NCBI GenBank assembly: GCA_964057225.1 | Contig: OZ059897.1 | Coordinates: forward strand, 10,230,001-10,294,000 | DNA: 64,000 nt | Direction: 5' to 3' | Origin: Auanema rhodensis | Taxonomy: Eukaryota; Nematoda; Chromadorea; Rhabditida; Rhabditidae | Shown: positions 1 to 11,529 of the stretch, piece after piece | How positions within the stretch are numbered: the first letter of the stretch is position 1 | How the letters are laid out: every line of letters begins with the position of its first letter | Notes under the pieces: model-generated | The model's input: the letters and a program-made list of their open reading frames with translations, nothing else | What the model was told of the DNA's origin: nothing | Databases searched by the model: none | Program-made: the position numbers and the translations under genes

Positions 1-137
1 CATTTTTGAAAACAATACTGTTAGTTGAACGTGATTAAATCGAAAATTGTTAGAACTTAAATAAGTATTTGAATTAAACAAATCTAACATGACAAGCAAG
101 CAATATGTTTATAGCATTTAAATTTCAGAACAAAAAA

Positions 138-209
138 TGCCCAAGACAGGAATCGAATCTGTGTCGCCACGGCCACAACGTGGAGTACTAACCACTATAT
201 TACTTGGGC
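138..209 (-). tRNA. tRNA-His(GTG), type III
   Basis: 72-bp cloverleaf with anticodon GTG. Type III: A10 and A53. Confidence 0.6.
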
Positions 210-469
210 CGATATTACAACAACTAAACAAAGTTATTGTGTTCATTGTTACTGAAAAGAACTAAGATTCTTCAATTTCTGTGTGACTACATGAAAATTC
301 TAATTCAATGACCAGAAATTGAAAGATGTCTTCATTTTTGAAAACAATACTGTTAGTTGAACGTGATTAAATCGAAAATTGTTAGAACTTAAATAAGTAT
401 TTGAATTAAACAAATCTAACATGACAAGCAAGCAATATGTTTATAGCATTTTAATTTCAAAACAAAAAA

Positions 470-541
470 TGCCCAAGACAGGAATCGAACCTATGTCGCC
501 ACGGCCACAACGTGGAGTACTAACCACGATACTTTATGTGC
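470..541 (-). tRNA. tRNA-His-like, probable pseudogene
   Basis: Anticodon GTG and G53 are kept, but the 5' acceptor strand no longer pairs with the 3' strand at three positions, and invariant A14 is C. Probably not a working tRNA. Confidence 0.55.
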
Positions 542-801
542 CGGTATTACAACAACTAAACAAAGTTATTGTGTTCATTGTTACTGAATTGAACTAAGAT
601 TCTTCAATTTCTGTGTGACAACATGAAAATTCTAATTCAATGACCAGAAATTGAAAGATGTCTTCATTTTTGAAAACAATACTGTTAATTGAACGTGATT
701 AAATCGAAAATTGTTAGAACTTAAATAAGTATTTGAATTAAACAAATCTAACATGACAAGCAAGCAATATGTTTATAGCATTTTAATTTTAAAACAAAAA
801 A

Positions 802-873
802 TGCCCAAGACAGGAATCGAACCTGTGTCGCCACGGCCACAACGTGGAGTACTAACCACGATACTTTATGGGC
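802..873 (-). tRNA. tRNA-His-like, probable pseudogene
   Basis: Same altered 5' region as the copy at 470-541 but with one fewer acceptor mismatch; A14 is also C. Anticodon GTG is kept. Confidence 0.55.
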
Positions 874-1133
874 CGGTATTACAACAACTAAACAAAGTTA
901 TTGTGTTCATTGTTACTGAATTGAACTAAGATTCTTCAATTTCTGTGTGACAACATGAAAATTCTAATTCAATGACCAGAAATTGAAAGATGTCTTTATT
1001 TTTGAAAACAATACAGTTAATTGAACGTGATTTAATTGAAAATTGTTGGAACTTAAATAAGTATTTTAAGAAAACAAATCTAACATGACAAGCAAGCAAT
1101 GATTTCATAGCATTTAAATTTCAGAACAAAAAA

Positions 1134-1205
1134 TGCCCAAGACAGGAATCGAATCTGTGTCGCCACGGCCACAACGTGGAGTACTAACCACTATATTACT
1201 TGGGC
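1134..1205 (-). tRNA. tRNA-His(GTG), type III
   Basis: Type III: A10 and A53. Confidence 0.6.
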
Positions 1206-1465
1206 CGATATTACAACAACTTAACAAAGTTAGTGTGTTCAGTGTTACTGAATTGAACTAAGATTCTTCATTTCCTGTGTGACAACATGAAAATTCTAAT
1301 TCAAAGAACAGAAATTGAATTTTGTCTTTATTTTTGAAAACAATACGGTTGATTGAACGTGATTAAATTGAAAATTGTTAGAACTTGAATAAGTATTTGA
1401 ATTAAACAAATCTAACATGACAAGCAAGCAATATGTTTATAGCATTTTAATTTCAAAACAAAAAA

Positions 1466-1537
1466 TGCCCAAGACAGGAATCGAACCTGTGTCGCCACGG
1501 CCACAACGTGGAGTACTAACCACTATATTACTTGGGC
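1466..1537 (-). tRNA. tRNA-His(GTG), type II
   Basis: Type II: A10 with G53 kept. Confidence 0.75.
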
Positions 1538-1681
1538 CGATATTACAACAACTTAACAAAGTTAGTGTGTTCATTGTTAATGAATTGAACTAAGATTCTT
1601 CAATTTCTGTGTGACAACATGAAAATTCTAATTCAATGACCAGAAATTGAATGATGTCTTTATTTTTGAATTTAATTTTAA

Positions 1682-4198
1682 TTATATTAATTTTTTTTCA
1701 ATATGAACAAACGGTAACATGTGTCCATTTTTCTTTGTTTTTGTGTGACATACAAAAGGTATGGCTAAAGGAATGTAAGTTATGATGGTGGGAAAATAGC
1801 TCCGCATCAATTCATCACTAACCGTTTCATGAATCTCATCTCCCTCAAGTGGTGGAGCTGTTGGGCTCAACATGATATGGTTTATTTTTAACATAGAAGT
1901 AGGGGAGAGATAACATTTTATAGTGAAATATAATGCTATCATTAGACATAATATCAGAGTTATACAACCGATGGTAATGAGTGTTCGTTCAATTGAACCT
2001 ATGCAAAAGTCAATGAACAGATCCCAATTGGAGAAAACAATTTTCCTGGCATCTCTTATAAGTTTACTTCCTTTGAAGATGAAAGAGGAAATTTGAGGCC
2101 AATCATGTGAACGAGAAATTACGCGGAGAAGATCATGGTGAGGGGAAGTAGATAAACTATAACCATAAGTTAATCCAATAGATAGGGCTAAGGATTTTTC
2201 AGTCGAATTTTCAAACAAATTCCGCCCTGTGAATCGAAGTTTACTCAATTCAGCATAATGATCATGTTTTTCTGAATGAATACTATCTACTTTATGTGTG
2301 TCACCTTTATAATCTCTCCATGTTCCATTTTCATACCAAATCTCTGTCTCTTTGTGTTCACAATTGATCTCATGTCCTTCAGTGCTCAAATCGTAGCTAT
2401 CGATAGGAGCAAAGAATAATTGTTTATCGTGTGTTAAAACAGGGGTCTCTGCATAACATTTATCATTGTAAGAATGATTACGATAAATGAAATGTGGTTC
2501 TATTTCCTGACAAGTTGTTATTTTTAAAACATTTCTTCCAACAAATCGGGCAACGATATCATCCCGCTGAAGCATAGCTCGTACTCCTATTGTAGGATGT
2601 ATACGTAATATAGCTTGCCAGCTTTTTACAGTTTCCATTTGAGATTTACAGATGGTATGAAACTGTTGATGAAATTCGTCAATTATGGAGAGACGCGCTT
2701 TCTCAAACCCATAATTCAACTTATTATCTATTATCGTTTTAGTTTTATGCTCTGATTTGTGGAGAACATTGTCATATACTTCTGCTACATACAACTCTCG
2801 ACCTCTCTCGTACGCATTAGGGGTAGGAGTTGTTAAACTACGAATTGTAGTTTTGGTGGAAGTTATTGGGGTTACAGTAGTATGCTGTACCATATTTTTA
2901 TCAGTTGTGATTTGAGTTTTAACCCAACTTATGAATTCTAAAACTTCTGTTTTATTGAATTTAGGATTTTCCTGTGGGTATTCGATGGACTGTGGAGGAA
3001 ATCCATAATATGCTGTACTATTCTTTGTATAAAGGTTGTGATAGTCAGGCAGCTTTGATATAATTGCTAAATCTTGCTCTTGGTTGTTTCTAACAGTAGC
3101 ATCAGCTTTTTGTTGTCGACTGACTTGCATGTCACGAGATATTTGTTCTTTTCCCGATTGTTGTTGGATCATGAATAACATGCCTTGAGCAGTTGCAATA
3201 ATTTCAGATGGATTCATATTTCCACTGCGTGGTAATATAGATGGATATAAGGTTCTTGCCAACTGTTCGATTGATGGAACTGTTTGTGTACCATCAAGAA
3301 TTGGGGCTTGATATACTACTGCGTGAGCCATTCCTCGAAAGAAATCTTCTATGGATGTTGTAGATTTCATCAAAGATCTTTTTAACCGAGAAACTTCTAT
3401 ACGACGAGCTACTTGAGTGATAAGATCATCCAATTTCATGCTATTAATCATCTGTCTAGTAGCCAGTTTAATTTCCTCTATACCCATACATTGTAAAATC
3501 AAAAGATTGGGATCTTTGAAATTATTAGACTTTGCCCAGTTAGTTATGTGATCTTTTGTCAATCCTAAACTAACAATTGTGTCAATGAACAGTGGATTAT
3601 CTATCGCGAATTGGAGCAAACTCTCATAAGATGATGTAGCTGCATATCTCATATATTTTGCGTAAAACTTAGTGATAGATGCAGATCCAAAAATGAAAGT
3701 AGGTCTTAGAAATGGAAACGCATATGGTTGGGATTTCGCATTAACAAAAAGATAATCATCACTGAAAGAGCGATGTTTTTGAGGTAATGCATTACGTTTA
3801 TTTCTGCGTCTATCAGCATTAAGCAAAGTATTGGAAAGATCAAGCAAATTATAAACACGGGGATATGCTGTGAATCGGATAATTGCCTCAGAGGATGATT
3901 CAAAAACAGCGAATTCGAAACAAGATTGAACGTGAGCGGATGTGGAATGATTTTGGAGAACAAAAGCGCTTTCAATAGAGTGAACTAGAAAAATATGATC
4001 ACCCAACATGGCGGAGAAGGGGCCAAGTTTTTGATAGTGACAGACAACTGATGGGATAGGTGGTTGCCAGATAACTGCACCTTCACCAGGTGCACAAAAC
4101 CCTTCATTTCCTTTACAATTATCAGTATTTATAAATAAGTCTGATACAATGTGATCTTCTTTCAATCTAGTTATTATCCCTCGCTTCAATACAAATTG
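1682..4198 (-). pseudogene. env: Env region of element A (after the in-frame stop)
   Basis: Continues the frame of 4199-5794 in the same register after one TAA. The Env ectodomain comes first, with a furin-type basic site (R-R-R-N-K-R, 3794-3811). A short Thr-rich stretch lies at about 2809-2895. A block with a conserved Trp, a Pro-Thr and an Ala-Arg-Phe-Val-Gly motif lies at about 2510-2640, and a Cys-Tyr-x-x-x-Pro-Val motif at about 2440-2460. A hydrophobic transmembrane segment lies at about 1905-1995, followed by a cytoplasmic tail. The frame closes where the array sequence begins, a few residues before the place where the protease active site starts in elements C and D. These C-terminal features recall class III (gB-type) fusion glycoproteins; that is inference from motif layout only. 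Confidence 0.75.
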
Positions 4199-5794
4199 TT
4201 AAATTTCTACACATTCTTCAGTGGACCAAGAGCGAGTTGGATTATGCTCGTTTAATGGTGTTTCAAAAACTGAATGCTGTTGGGCATTCATGATTTTATC
4301 ATTCCACATACGATTTCTATGTGCTCGAACACAATCTTTCTTATCTACTGTTTCAATATGAGAGAATGTGGTGTTACGATCTCTCAAAAACATGAAATCT
4401 CTCACACAGCTTTTATACTTTTTCACATAGCATTTCCATGCTTCCCATGACTCTATCTCAGCCTTTGGTAGATATATTTCTACCTCAACACTGTGAGCCT
4501 TCTCAATTTCTGCCTTATGGCAGCCTGTGACCACAGGAGGTGTTACTAATATATCTCCTTCAGATTGAGCGCAAATCTGATATTTTGCCGACCCAAAGGG
4601 AAGGCATGAGAGTGCCAATAAAGTCAGGCACAACGTGACCGGTGGCATGAATGGGGTCGCTACGCTGTATACCCTTGAGTTACCATTCCCATTGGCTGAT
4701 GGTCTTTGTCTTCTTGGGGAACTAGGCCTAGGGTTCCAAGACGAGCTATTGGCATTTCTGCCATTCGCAAATGGGCGGTTTCCCGGGTTAGGACGCCTAT
4801 TCATATTCCCGTTCTGCGAGTTATTATTATTATAACGTGCGGCAGAAGGTCGCTCTCTCTCTCGCTCATAATCATTAGAGCCATTATTGTGCTGAGTCCA
4901 GTTATTATTTTTTTTATAATTTTTATAATTTTTATAATTTTTATTATTATTATTATTCCTACTTCTTTCTCTTTCTTCACTAAAGCTTAATTTATGCTGT
5001 AGAGCATTTATGAGCTCCTTCAAGGTGCTAGTGTCTTCACTTCTTTTCATGAAGCTATTTCGAACGCCTTCTTCAAACCTAGCTAATTTCTTAGCTTGTT
5101 CATAAGTGGCGGGGTTTTTAGTTAAAACCGCAATACCCAGTTCCTCTTTTAAACCATTTAAAAATGCCGTTTTCAACATTGGTTCCCGCTCGGGATCCAT
5201 TGGTGACATTATGGTGCTTGCCATTCTCTCTAATTCCATACTAAAATCAAGAACAGATTTATCTCCTTGTTGTACTCGATGAATAAGCGCTATGGTGAAA
5301 TTTTTATCTGTTTTAGGCGCTAAAAGCTCAGTGAGCTGATCCATCAAAACAATCCATGGGCCATTAGTTCTTATGCCACTAGGAATACTATTATACAAGG
5401 AGAGAGCTGTTTCATTTGATTCCAAAAGAAGAGGCAAAATTAATAGTCTCTCAGGTAAGCTTAGATTCATAACATTAAAAAATCTATTTAAAGATTCAAC
5501 AAAAGAACGAAAGCTACGAGAGCCGTCATACCTGGGACAGAGATGGCAATTCAAAATAGTTGCCATATTTCTAGAGGGTGGAGCAACATTAGAATTAGGA
5601 GATGGAGAGGTAGGAGTCATTTTTCTCTCAAAAGCTTTAGTTATAGCAGCGGCCCACCGACTTGGTGATCTATTTCGTACTGTAGTAGGTGCCCGAGGTG
5701 TTTCCTCAGTGATGGCCTTTCTGCTTTTACTTCTCGTTCTAATTGTTAGAGAAGAAGAGTGAGAAGAAGAAGAGGAATCACCTTCTTCTCTCAA
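4199..5794 (-). pseudogene. gag-env: Gag plus N-terminal Env of element A
   Basis: Capsid-like domain at about 5060-5535, starting near a Tyr-Asp-Gly-Ser motif shared with elements B and D. A basic Asn/Arg/Lys-rich domain with repeated Asn-Tyr-Lys triplets follows at about 4700-4990; no CCHC zinc knuckle is present. A hydrophobic signal segment (about 4590-4650) leads into a Cys-rich Env N-terminal domain with a Trp-Glu-Ala-Trp-Lys-Cys motif. The TAA at 4199-4201 falls where elements B and D read through, so it is a nonsense mutation. The codon at 5794 is TTG. The frame stays open up to 5941 without any ATG, so the true start is either in a spliced upstream exon or lost. Confidence 0.8.
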
Positions 5795-5941
5795 AAATTC
5801 AAAAGGAGAGAGGTAGGTGGATGGAGTATTTAAGTTTTTAGAATTAAATTCAAAAACTTGGCGTACCTCTGGTGATCCTTGTTCCTGATCTTTGTTTTCC
5901 TCGCTGATGTCCGAGTCCGACAGGGTGGCTGGTGAATACAG

Positions 5942-6933
5942 TTAGATGAATATAAGAGCGCGTACTGGAAGCAACTAGACTCCAGTAAAAACGTTTGTGA
6001 CAATGGCGTCTGATGAAGGAGGATCGTTGAAGCTTCAAGCTCCGCCTCCAGCCATGTGTCACGACACCAGATGTTAGCGCTTATGGTAAACAACCATTGA
6101 CCGTCTGTCGTGATATTTGAATATTATAATCACTTATGTCAGCTTAGAGACAAATAAGGAATCACAGATGGTGCCTTAAGCCTGTTTGAAAACTTTTGAA
6201 TTTTAACAGCTGTTATTGACTACACATATCGAACAGCTGGTACGCGTGGGCCAACTATTTGAATGTGAGTAAGCTTAAAGTAAACAAAAATGTCTCATCT
6301 CGTATATTAAGTTCAATTTTATAAAGTTTATTAAGATTTGTAGAAAGAATTTCAAAATAAATCTTAATTAAGATAATTTTTAATTTAATTTCAAAAGATT
6401 TAGAAGGTAATTTAAGATTGATATAGGAATTTAAATTCAGTAATCTGTCAATAATATAGGAAAAAGGAAACGTTGGCAGACGTAGAGTGGACTTGGGTGG
6501 GTAGGAATTTAAATATTCTTATTATCTCTGAACTAATAAGAAAAGAGTTAACAGGAGTAGAACCCTGATGAACCCTTGGATGTGAATCAAAATCAAAAAT
6601 CGTAAATAAAATTATCCCAACAGCCTCCAGCTTCCAAACAACTCAGCTAAAAAGTGAGCTCTGTTGCCACACTGGACATTCACATCATAAAGTAATGAAT
6701 CAAAATAGCACGCGCGTGCATAACAAAAAGGTAACGCTCGTCAAAACTATTGTCTGATAGTTTCCCCAAACGTCTCAGACACCTCCCAGTTTTCGTTGAG
6801 CGGAGGAGAAGTGGTAGCCAAAATAATTTTTGGGGAAATCATGGTGCACGGCTCGGTTACTCCTCACTGTTGGGTAATTAAGTCCAAAAGTCTCGTAAAC
6901 TTGCTGTCAATAAATTAACAGTAAAGTAAGCAA
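5942..6933 (-). other. Leader of element A, no gene seen
   Basis: About 1 kb between the primer site and the open gag frame. AT-rich, with only short frames (5830-6093 and 5850-6062 overlap the start of gag in other frames). No repeat or RNA gene is recognised. Confidence 0.6.
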
Positions 6934-6946
6934 GGTGGAACCTCCA
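6934..6946 (-). other. Primer binding site of element A (tRNA-Gln type)
   Basis: Minus-strand TGGAGGTTCCACC directly after the LTR end, identical over 13 nt to the primer site of elements B and D. It is complementary to the 3' end of a tRNA-Gln (CCA, U73 and acceptor strand). The match stops after 13 nt. Confidence 0.7.
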
Positions 6947-7326
6947 CGTTACATATTGTTTCTTCCCGTCTTTTCATGGTCGGAAGATATATGTACTTCT
7001 ACCTTGTTCCTTAGGTAGGCAGACCCGAACGACCCGATTTCCTTATTAAGACAAATACTTAAAGCGAAAAGGATTCATTATCAGATAACAAGAAAATACA
7101 ATATAAGAATTACATTAAGAAAGAATATAAAGAGATATAATAAAGTATTAAATAGAGTATATATATAGATGATATAGAGATGAGACTCACATGGCTATAA
7201 GACAACCTATATGGGTTAGGCCAGAAGCAAGAGTGCCATGTGTGTCCCATGTTGTGGGCGGGGCTTGTTCAGGCTCCCGCTATTTGAATAGCGCGCACAT
7301 GTTTACCATATGCTTGCAGATGTGAC
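6947..7326 (-). repeat. 5' LTR of element A
   Basis: Lies between the primer site and resumed array sequence. Its inner end reads AACG, like the LTR ends of B and D. About 380 bp, with AT-rich TATA-like stretches near 7157-7170. The outer boundary is estimated. Confidence 0.65.
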
Positions 7327-7530
7327 AATGTTTATAGCATTTTAATTTCAAAACAAAAAATGCCCAAGACAGGAATCGAACCTGTGTCGCCACGGCCACA
7401 ACGTGGAGTACTAACCACTATACTGTCGCCACGGCCACAACGTGGAGTACTAACCACTATATTACTTGGGCCGATATTACAACAACTTAACAAAGTTAGT
7501 GTGTTCATTGTTACTGAAATGAACTAAGAG
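7327..7530 (-). repeat. Array remnant in minus orientation
   Basis: One tRNA-His unit in the same orientation as 1-1670, ending at the inversion point near 7530. Confidence 0.85.
7361..7471 (-). pseudogene. tRNA-His(GTG) with 39-bp internal duplication
   Basis: 111 bp instead of 72 bp. A 39-bp segment covering the D arm, the anticodon arm and the start of the variable loop is present twice in tandem, so the gene cannot fold normally and has two anticodon arms. Confidence 0.8.
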
Positions 7531-7546
7531 ATTCCTGTCTTGGGCA
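7530..7546 (+). pseudogene. tRNA-His 3' fragment at inversion point
   Basis: Only the last 17 bases or so of a tRNA-His gene, followed by the usual T6 run. It is the first plus-oriented array sequence and marks the flip in array orientation. Confidence 0.8.
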
Positions 7547-7806
7547 TTTTTTGTTTTGAAATTTAAATGCTATGAAATTATTGCTTGCTTGTCATGTTAG
7601 ATTTGTTTAATTTAAATACTTATTTAAGTTCTAACAATTTACGATTTAATCACGTTCAATCAACTGTATTGTTTTCAAAAATAAAGACATCTTTCAATTT
7701 CTCGTCATTGAATTAGAATTTTCATGTTGTCACACAGAAATTGAAGAATCTTAGTTCAATTCAGTAACACTGAACACACTAACTTTGTTAAGTTGTTGTA
7801 ATATCG

Positions 7807-7878
7807 GCCCAAGTAATATAGTGGTTAGTACTCCACGTTGTGGCCGTGGCGACACAGATTCGATTCCTGTCTTGGGCA
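7807..7878 (+). tRNA. tRNA-His(GTG), type III
   Basis: Acceptor, anticodon and variable regions intact, anticodon GTG. A10 faces C25 and A53 faces C61. Confidence 0.6.
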
Positions 7879-8138
7879 TTTTTTGTTTTGAAATTTAAAT
7901 GCTATAAAATTATTGCTTATTTGTCATGTTAGATTTCTTTAATTTGAATACTTATTCAAGTTCTAACAATTTTCGATTTAATCACGTTCAATCAACCGTA
8001 TTGTTTTCAAAAATAAAGACAAAATTCAATTTCTGTTCATTGAATTAGAATTTTCATGTTGTCACACAGGAAATGAAGAATCTTAGTTCAATTCAGTAAC
8101 ACTGAACACACTAACTTTGTTAAGTTGTTGTAATATCG

Positions 8139-8210
8139 GCCCAAGTAATATAGTGGTTAGTACTCCACGTTGTGGCCGTGGCGACACAGATTCGATTCCT
8201 GTCTTGGGCA
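8139..8210 (+). tRNA. tRNA-His(GTG), type III
   Basis: Type III. Confidence 0.6.
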
Positions 8211-8470
8211 TTTTTTGTTTTGAAATTTAAATGCTATGAAATTATTGCTTGCTTGTCATGTTAGATTTGTTTAATTAAAATACTTATTTAAGTTCCAACA
8301 ATTTTCGATTAAATCACGTTCAATCAACCGTATTGTTTTTCAAAATAAAGACAAAATTCAATTTCTGTTCATTGAATTAGAATTTTCATGTTGTCACACA
8401 AAAATTGAAGAATCTTAGTTCATTTCAGTAACAATGAACACACTAACTTTGTTAAGTTGTTGTAATATCG

Positions 8471-8542
8471 GCCCAAGTAATATAGTGGTTAGTACTCCAC
8501 GTTGTGGCCGTGGCGACACAGGTTCGATTCCTGTCTTGGGCA
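8471..8542 (+). tRNA. tRNA-His(GTG), type II
   Basis: A10, G53 kept. Confidence 0.75.
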
Positions 8543-8802
8543 TTTTTTGTTTTGAAATTTAAATGCTATGAAATTATTGCTTGCTTGTCATGTTAGACTT
8601 GTTTAATTTAAATACTTTTTCAAGTTCCAACAATTTTCGATTAAATCACGTTTAATTAACCGTATTGTTTTCAAAAATAAAGACATCTTTCAATTTCTGG
8701 TCATTGAATTAGAATTTTCATGTTGTCACACAGAAATTGAAGAATCTTAGTTCATTTCAGTAACAATGAACACAATAACTTTGTTTAGTTGTTGTAATAT
8801 CG

Positions 8803-8874
8803 GCCCAAGTAGTATAGTGGTTAGTACTCCACGTTGTGGCCGTGGCGACACAGGTTCGATTCCTGTCTTGGGCA
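8803..8874 (+). tRNA. tRNA-His(GTG), type I
   Basis: G10 and G53 kept; full cloverleaf, T6 terminator. Confidence 0.9.
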
Positions 8875-9134
8875 TTTTTTGTTTTGAAATTAGAATGCTA
8901 TAAACATATTGCTTGCTTGTCATGTTAGATTTGTTTAATTTAAATACTTATTTAAGTTCCAACAATTTTCGATTTAATCACGTTCAATCAACTGTATTGT
9001 TTTCAAAAATAAAGACATCTTTCAATTTCTGGTCATTGAATTAGAATTTTCATGTTGTCACACAGAAATTGAAGAATCTTAGTTCATTTCAGTAACAATG
9101 AACACACTAACTTTGTTAAGTTGTTGTAATATCG

Positions 9135-9206
9135 GCCCAAGTAATATAGTGGTTAGTACTCCACGTTGTGGCCGTGGCGACACAGATTCGATTCCTGTCT
9201 TGGGCA
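9135..9206 (+). tRNA. tRNA-His(GTG), type III
   Basis: Type III. Confidence 0.6.
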
Positions 9207-9465
9207 TTTTTTGTTCTGAAATTTAAATGCTATGAAATTATTGCTTGCTTGTCATGTTAGACTTGTTTAATTTAAATACTTTTTCAAGTTCCAACAATTT
9301 TCGATTAAATCACGTTTAATTACTGTATTGTTTTCAAAAATAAAGACAAAATTCAATTTCTGTTCATTGAATTAGAATTTTCATGTTGTCACACAGGAAA
9401 TGAAGAATCTTAGTTCATTTCAGTAACAATGAACACAATAACTTTGTTTAGTTGTTGTAATATCG

Positions 9466-9537
9466 GCCCAAGTAGTATAGTGGTTAGTACTCCACGTTGT
9501 GGCCGTGGCGACACAGGTTCGATTCCTGTCTTGGGCA
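9466..9537 (+). tRNA. tRNA-His(GTG), type I
   Basis: G10 and G53 kept. Confidence 0.9.
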
Positions 9538-9797
9538 TTTTTTGTTTTGAAATTAGAATGCTATAAACATATTGCTTGCTTGTCATGTTAGATTTGTTTA
9601 ATTTAAATACTTATTTAAGTTCCAACAATTTTCGATTTAATCACGTTCAATCAACTGTATTGTTTTCAAAAATAAAGACATCTTTCAATTTCTCGTCATT
9701 GAATTAGAATTTTCATGTTGTCACACAGAAATTGAAGAATCTTAGTTCAATTCAGTAACACTGAACACACTAACTTTGTTAAGTTGTTGTAATATCG

Positions 9798-9869
9798 GGC
9801 CAAGTAATATAGTGGTTAGTACTCCACGTTGTGGCCGTGGCGACACAGATTCGATTCCTGTCTTGGGCA
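9798..9869 (+). tRNA. tRNA-His(GTG), type III with acceptor change
   Basis: Type III plus C2 to G, which breaks the 2-71 pair. The same change recurs nine units on at 12786. Confidence 0.5.
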
Positions 9870-10129
9870 TTTTTTGTTTTGAAATTAGAATGCTATAAAC
9901 ATATTGCTTATTTGTCATGTTAGATTTCTTTAATTTGAATACTTATTCAAGTTCTAACAATTTTCGATTTAATCACGTTCAATCAACCGTATTGTTTTCA
10001 AAAATAAAGACAAAATTCAATTTCTGTTCATTGAATTAGAATATTCATGTTGTCACACAGGAAATGAAGAATCTTAGTTCAATTCAGTAACACTGAACAC
10101 ACTAACTTTGTTAAGTTGTTGTAATATCG

Positions 10130-10201
10130 GCCCAAGTAATATAGTGGTTAGTACTCCACGTTGTGGCCGTGGCGACACAGGTTCGATTCCTGTCTTGGGC
10201 A
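10130..10201 (+). tRNA. tRNA-His(GTG), type II
   Basis: A10, G53 kept. Confidence 0.75.
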
Positions 10202-10461
10202 TTTTTTGTTTTGAAATTTAAATGCTATGAAATTATTGCTTGCTTGTCATGTTAGATTTGTTTAATTAAAATACTTATTTAAGTTCCAACAGTTTTCGAT
10301 TAAATCACGTTCAATCAACCGTATTGTTTTTCAAAATAAAGACAAAATTCAATTTCTGTTCATTGAATTAGAATTTTCATGTTGTCACACCGGAAATGAA
10401 GAATCTTAGTTCATTTCAGTAACAATGAACACACTAACTTTGTTAAGTTGTTGTAATATCG

Positions 10462-10533
10462 GCCCAAGTAATATAGTGGTTAGTACTCCACGTTGTGGCC
10501 GTGGCGACACAGATTCGATTCCTGTCTTGGGCA
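10462..10533 (+). tRNA. tRNA-His(GTG), type III
   Basis: Type III. Confidence 0.6.
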
Positions 10534-10793
10534 TTTTTTGTTTTGAAATTTAAATGCTATAAAATTATTGCTTATTTGTCATGTTAGATTTCTTTAATTT
10601 GAATACTTATTCAAGTTCTAACAATTTTCGATTTAATCACGTTCAATCAACCGTATTGTTTTTAAAAATAAAGACAAAATTCAATTTCTGTTCATTGAAT
10701 TAGAATTTTCATGTTGTCACACAGGAAATGAAGAATCTTAGTTCATTTCAGTAACAATGAACACACTAACTTTGTTAAGTTGTTGTAATATCG

Positions 10794-10865
10794 GCCCAAG
10801 TAATATAGTGGTTAGTACTCCACGTTGTGGCCGTGGCGACACAGATTCGATTCCTGTCTTGGGCA
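10794..10865 (+). tRNA. tRNA-His(GTG), type III
   Basis: Type III. Confidence 0.6.
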
Positions 10866-11125
10866 TTTTTTGTTCTGAAATTTGAATGCTATGAAATTAT
10901 TGCTTGCTTGTCATGTTAGATTTGTTTAATTTAAATACTTATTTAAGTTCTAACAATTTACGATTTAATCACGTTCAATCAACTGTATTGTTTTCAAAAA
11001 TAAAGACATCTTTCAATTTCTCGTCATTGAATTAGAATTTTCATGTTGTCACACAGAAATTGAAGAATCTTAGTTCAATTCAGTAACACTGAACACACTA
11101 ACTTTGTTAAGTTGTTGTAATATCG

Positions 11126-11197
11126 GCCCAAGTAATATAGTGGTTAGTACTCCACGTTGTGGCCGTGGCGACACAGGTTCGATTCCTGTCTTGGGCA
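11126..11197 (+). tRNA. tRNA-His(GTG), type II
   Basis: A10, G53 kept. Confidence 0.75.
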
Positions 11198-11457
11198 TTT
11201 TTTGTTTTGAAATTTAAATGCTATGAAATTATTGCTTGCTTGTCATGTTAGACTTGTTTAATTTAAATACTTTTTCAAGTTCCAACAATTTTCGATTAAA
11301 TCACGTTTAATTAACCGTATTGTTTTCAAAAATAAAGACATCTTTCAATTTCTGGTCATTGAATTAGAATTTTCATGTTGTCACACAGAAATTGAAGAAT
11401 CTTAGTTCATTTCAGTAACAATGAACACACTAACTTTGTTAAGTTGTTGTAATATCG

Positions 11458-11529
11458 GCCCAAGTAATATAGTGGTTAGTACTCCACGTTGTGGCCGTGG
11501 CGACACAGATTCGATTCCTGTCTTGGGCA
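11458..11529 (+). tRNA. tRNA-His(GTG), type III
   Basis: Type III. Confidence 0.6.

Larger units (their letters stand above)
1..1670 (-). repeat. tRNA-His satellite, left arm (minus orientation)
   Basis: Five 332-bp units, each with one tRNA-His(GTG) gene on the minus strand; the window opens inside a spacer. These units are more diverged than those further right: two copies (470-541 and 802-873) have altered acceptor stems. The arm ends near 1670 in the middle of a spacer, where the truncated 3' side of retroelement A begins. Confidence 0.93.
1671..7326 (-). mobile_element. LTR retroelement A, 3'-truncated
   Basis: Ty3/gypsy-type element read right to left: 5' LTR (about 6947-7326), primer site (6934-6946), leader, and a gag-env frame down to 1682. 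Protease, RT, integrase and the 3' LTR are missing. Flanking array units resume about 105 bp out of register, so the missing 3' end was probably lost by a deletion that also removed part of an array unit. One in-frame stop (4199-4201) further disables it. The outer LTR edge is approximate because no clean target duplication is visible. Confidence 0.85.

Noticed and set aside
926..1108. 60-residue open frame in the left array
   Set aside because: Made of spacer sequence present in every unit; other units do not keep it open. The frame at 27337-27528 is of the same kind and runs antisense across a tRNA gene.
6934..6950. 9-base match (CTCCACGTT) between the LTR/primer-site joint and the anticodon arm of tRNA-His, suggesting priming by a tRNA-His fragment
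   Set aside because: The full site is explained over 18 nt by tRNA-Gln in element D; only five bases of the match lie in the primer site itself.
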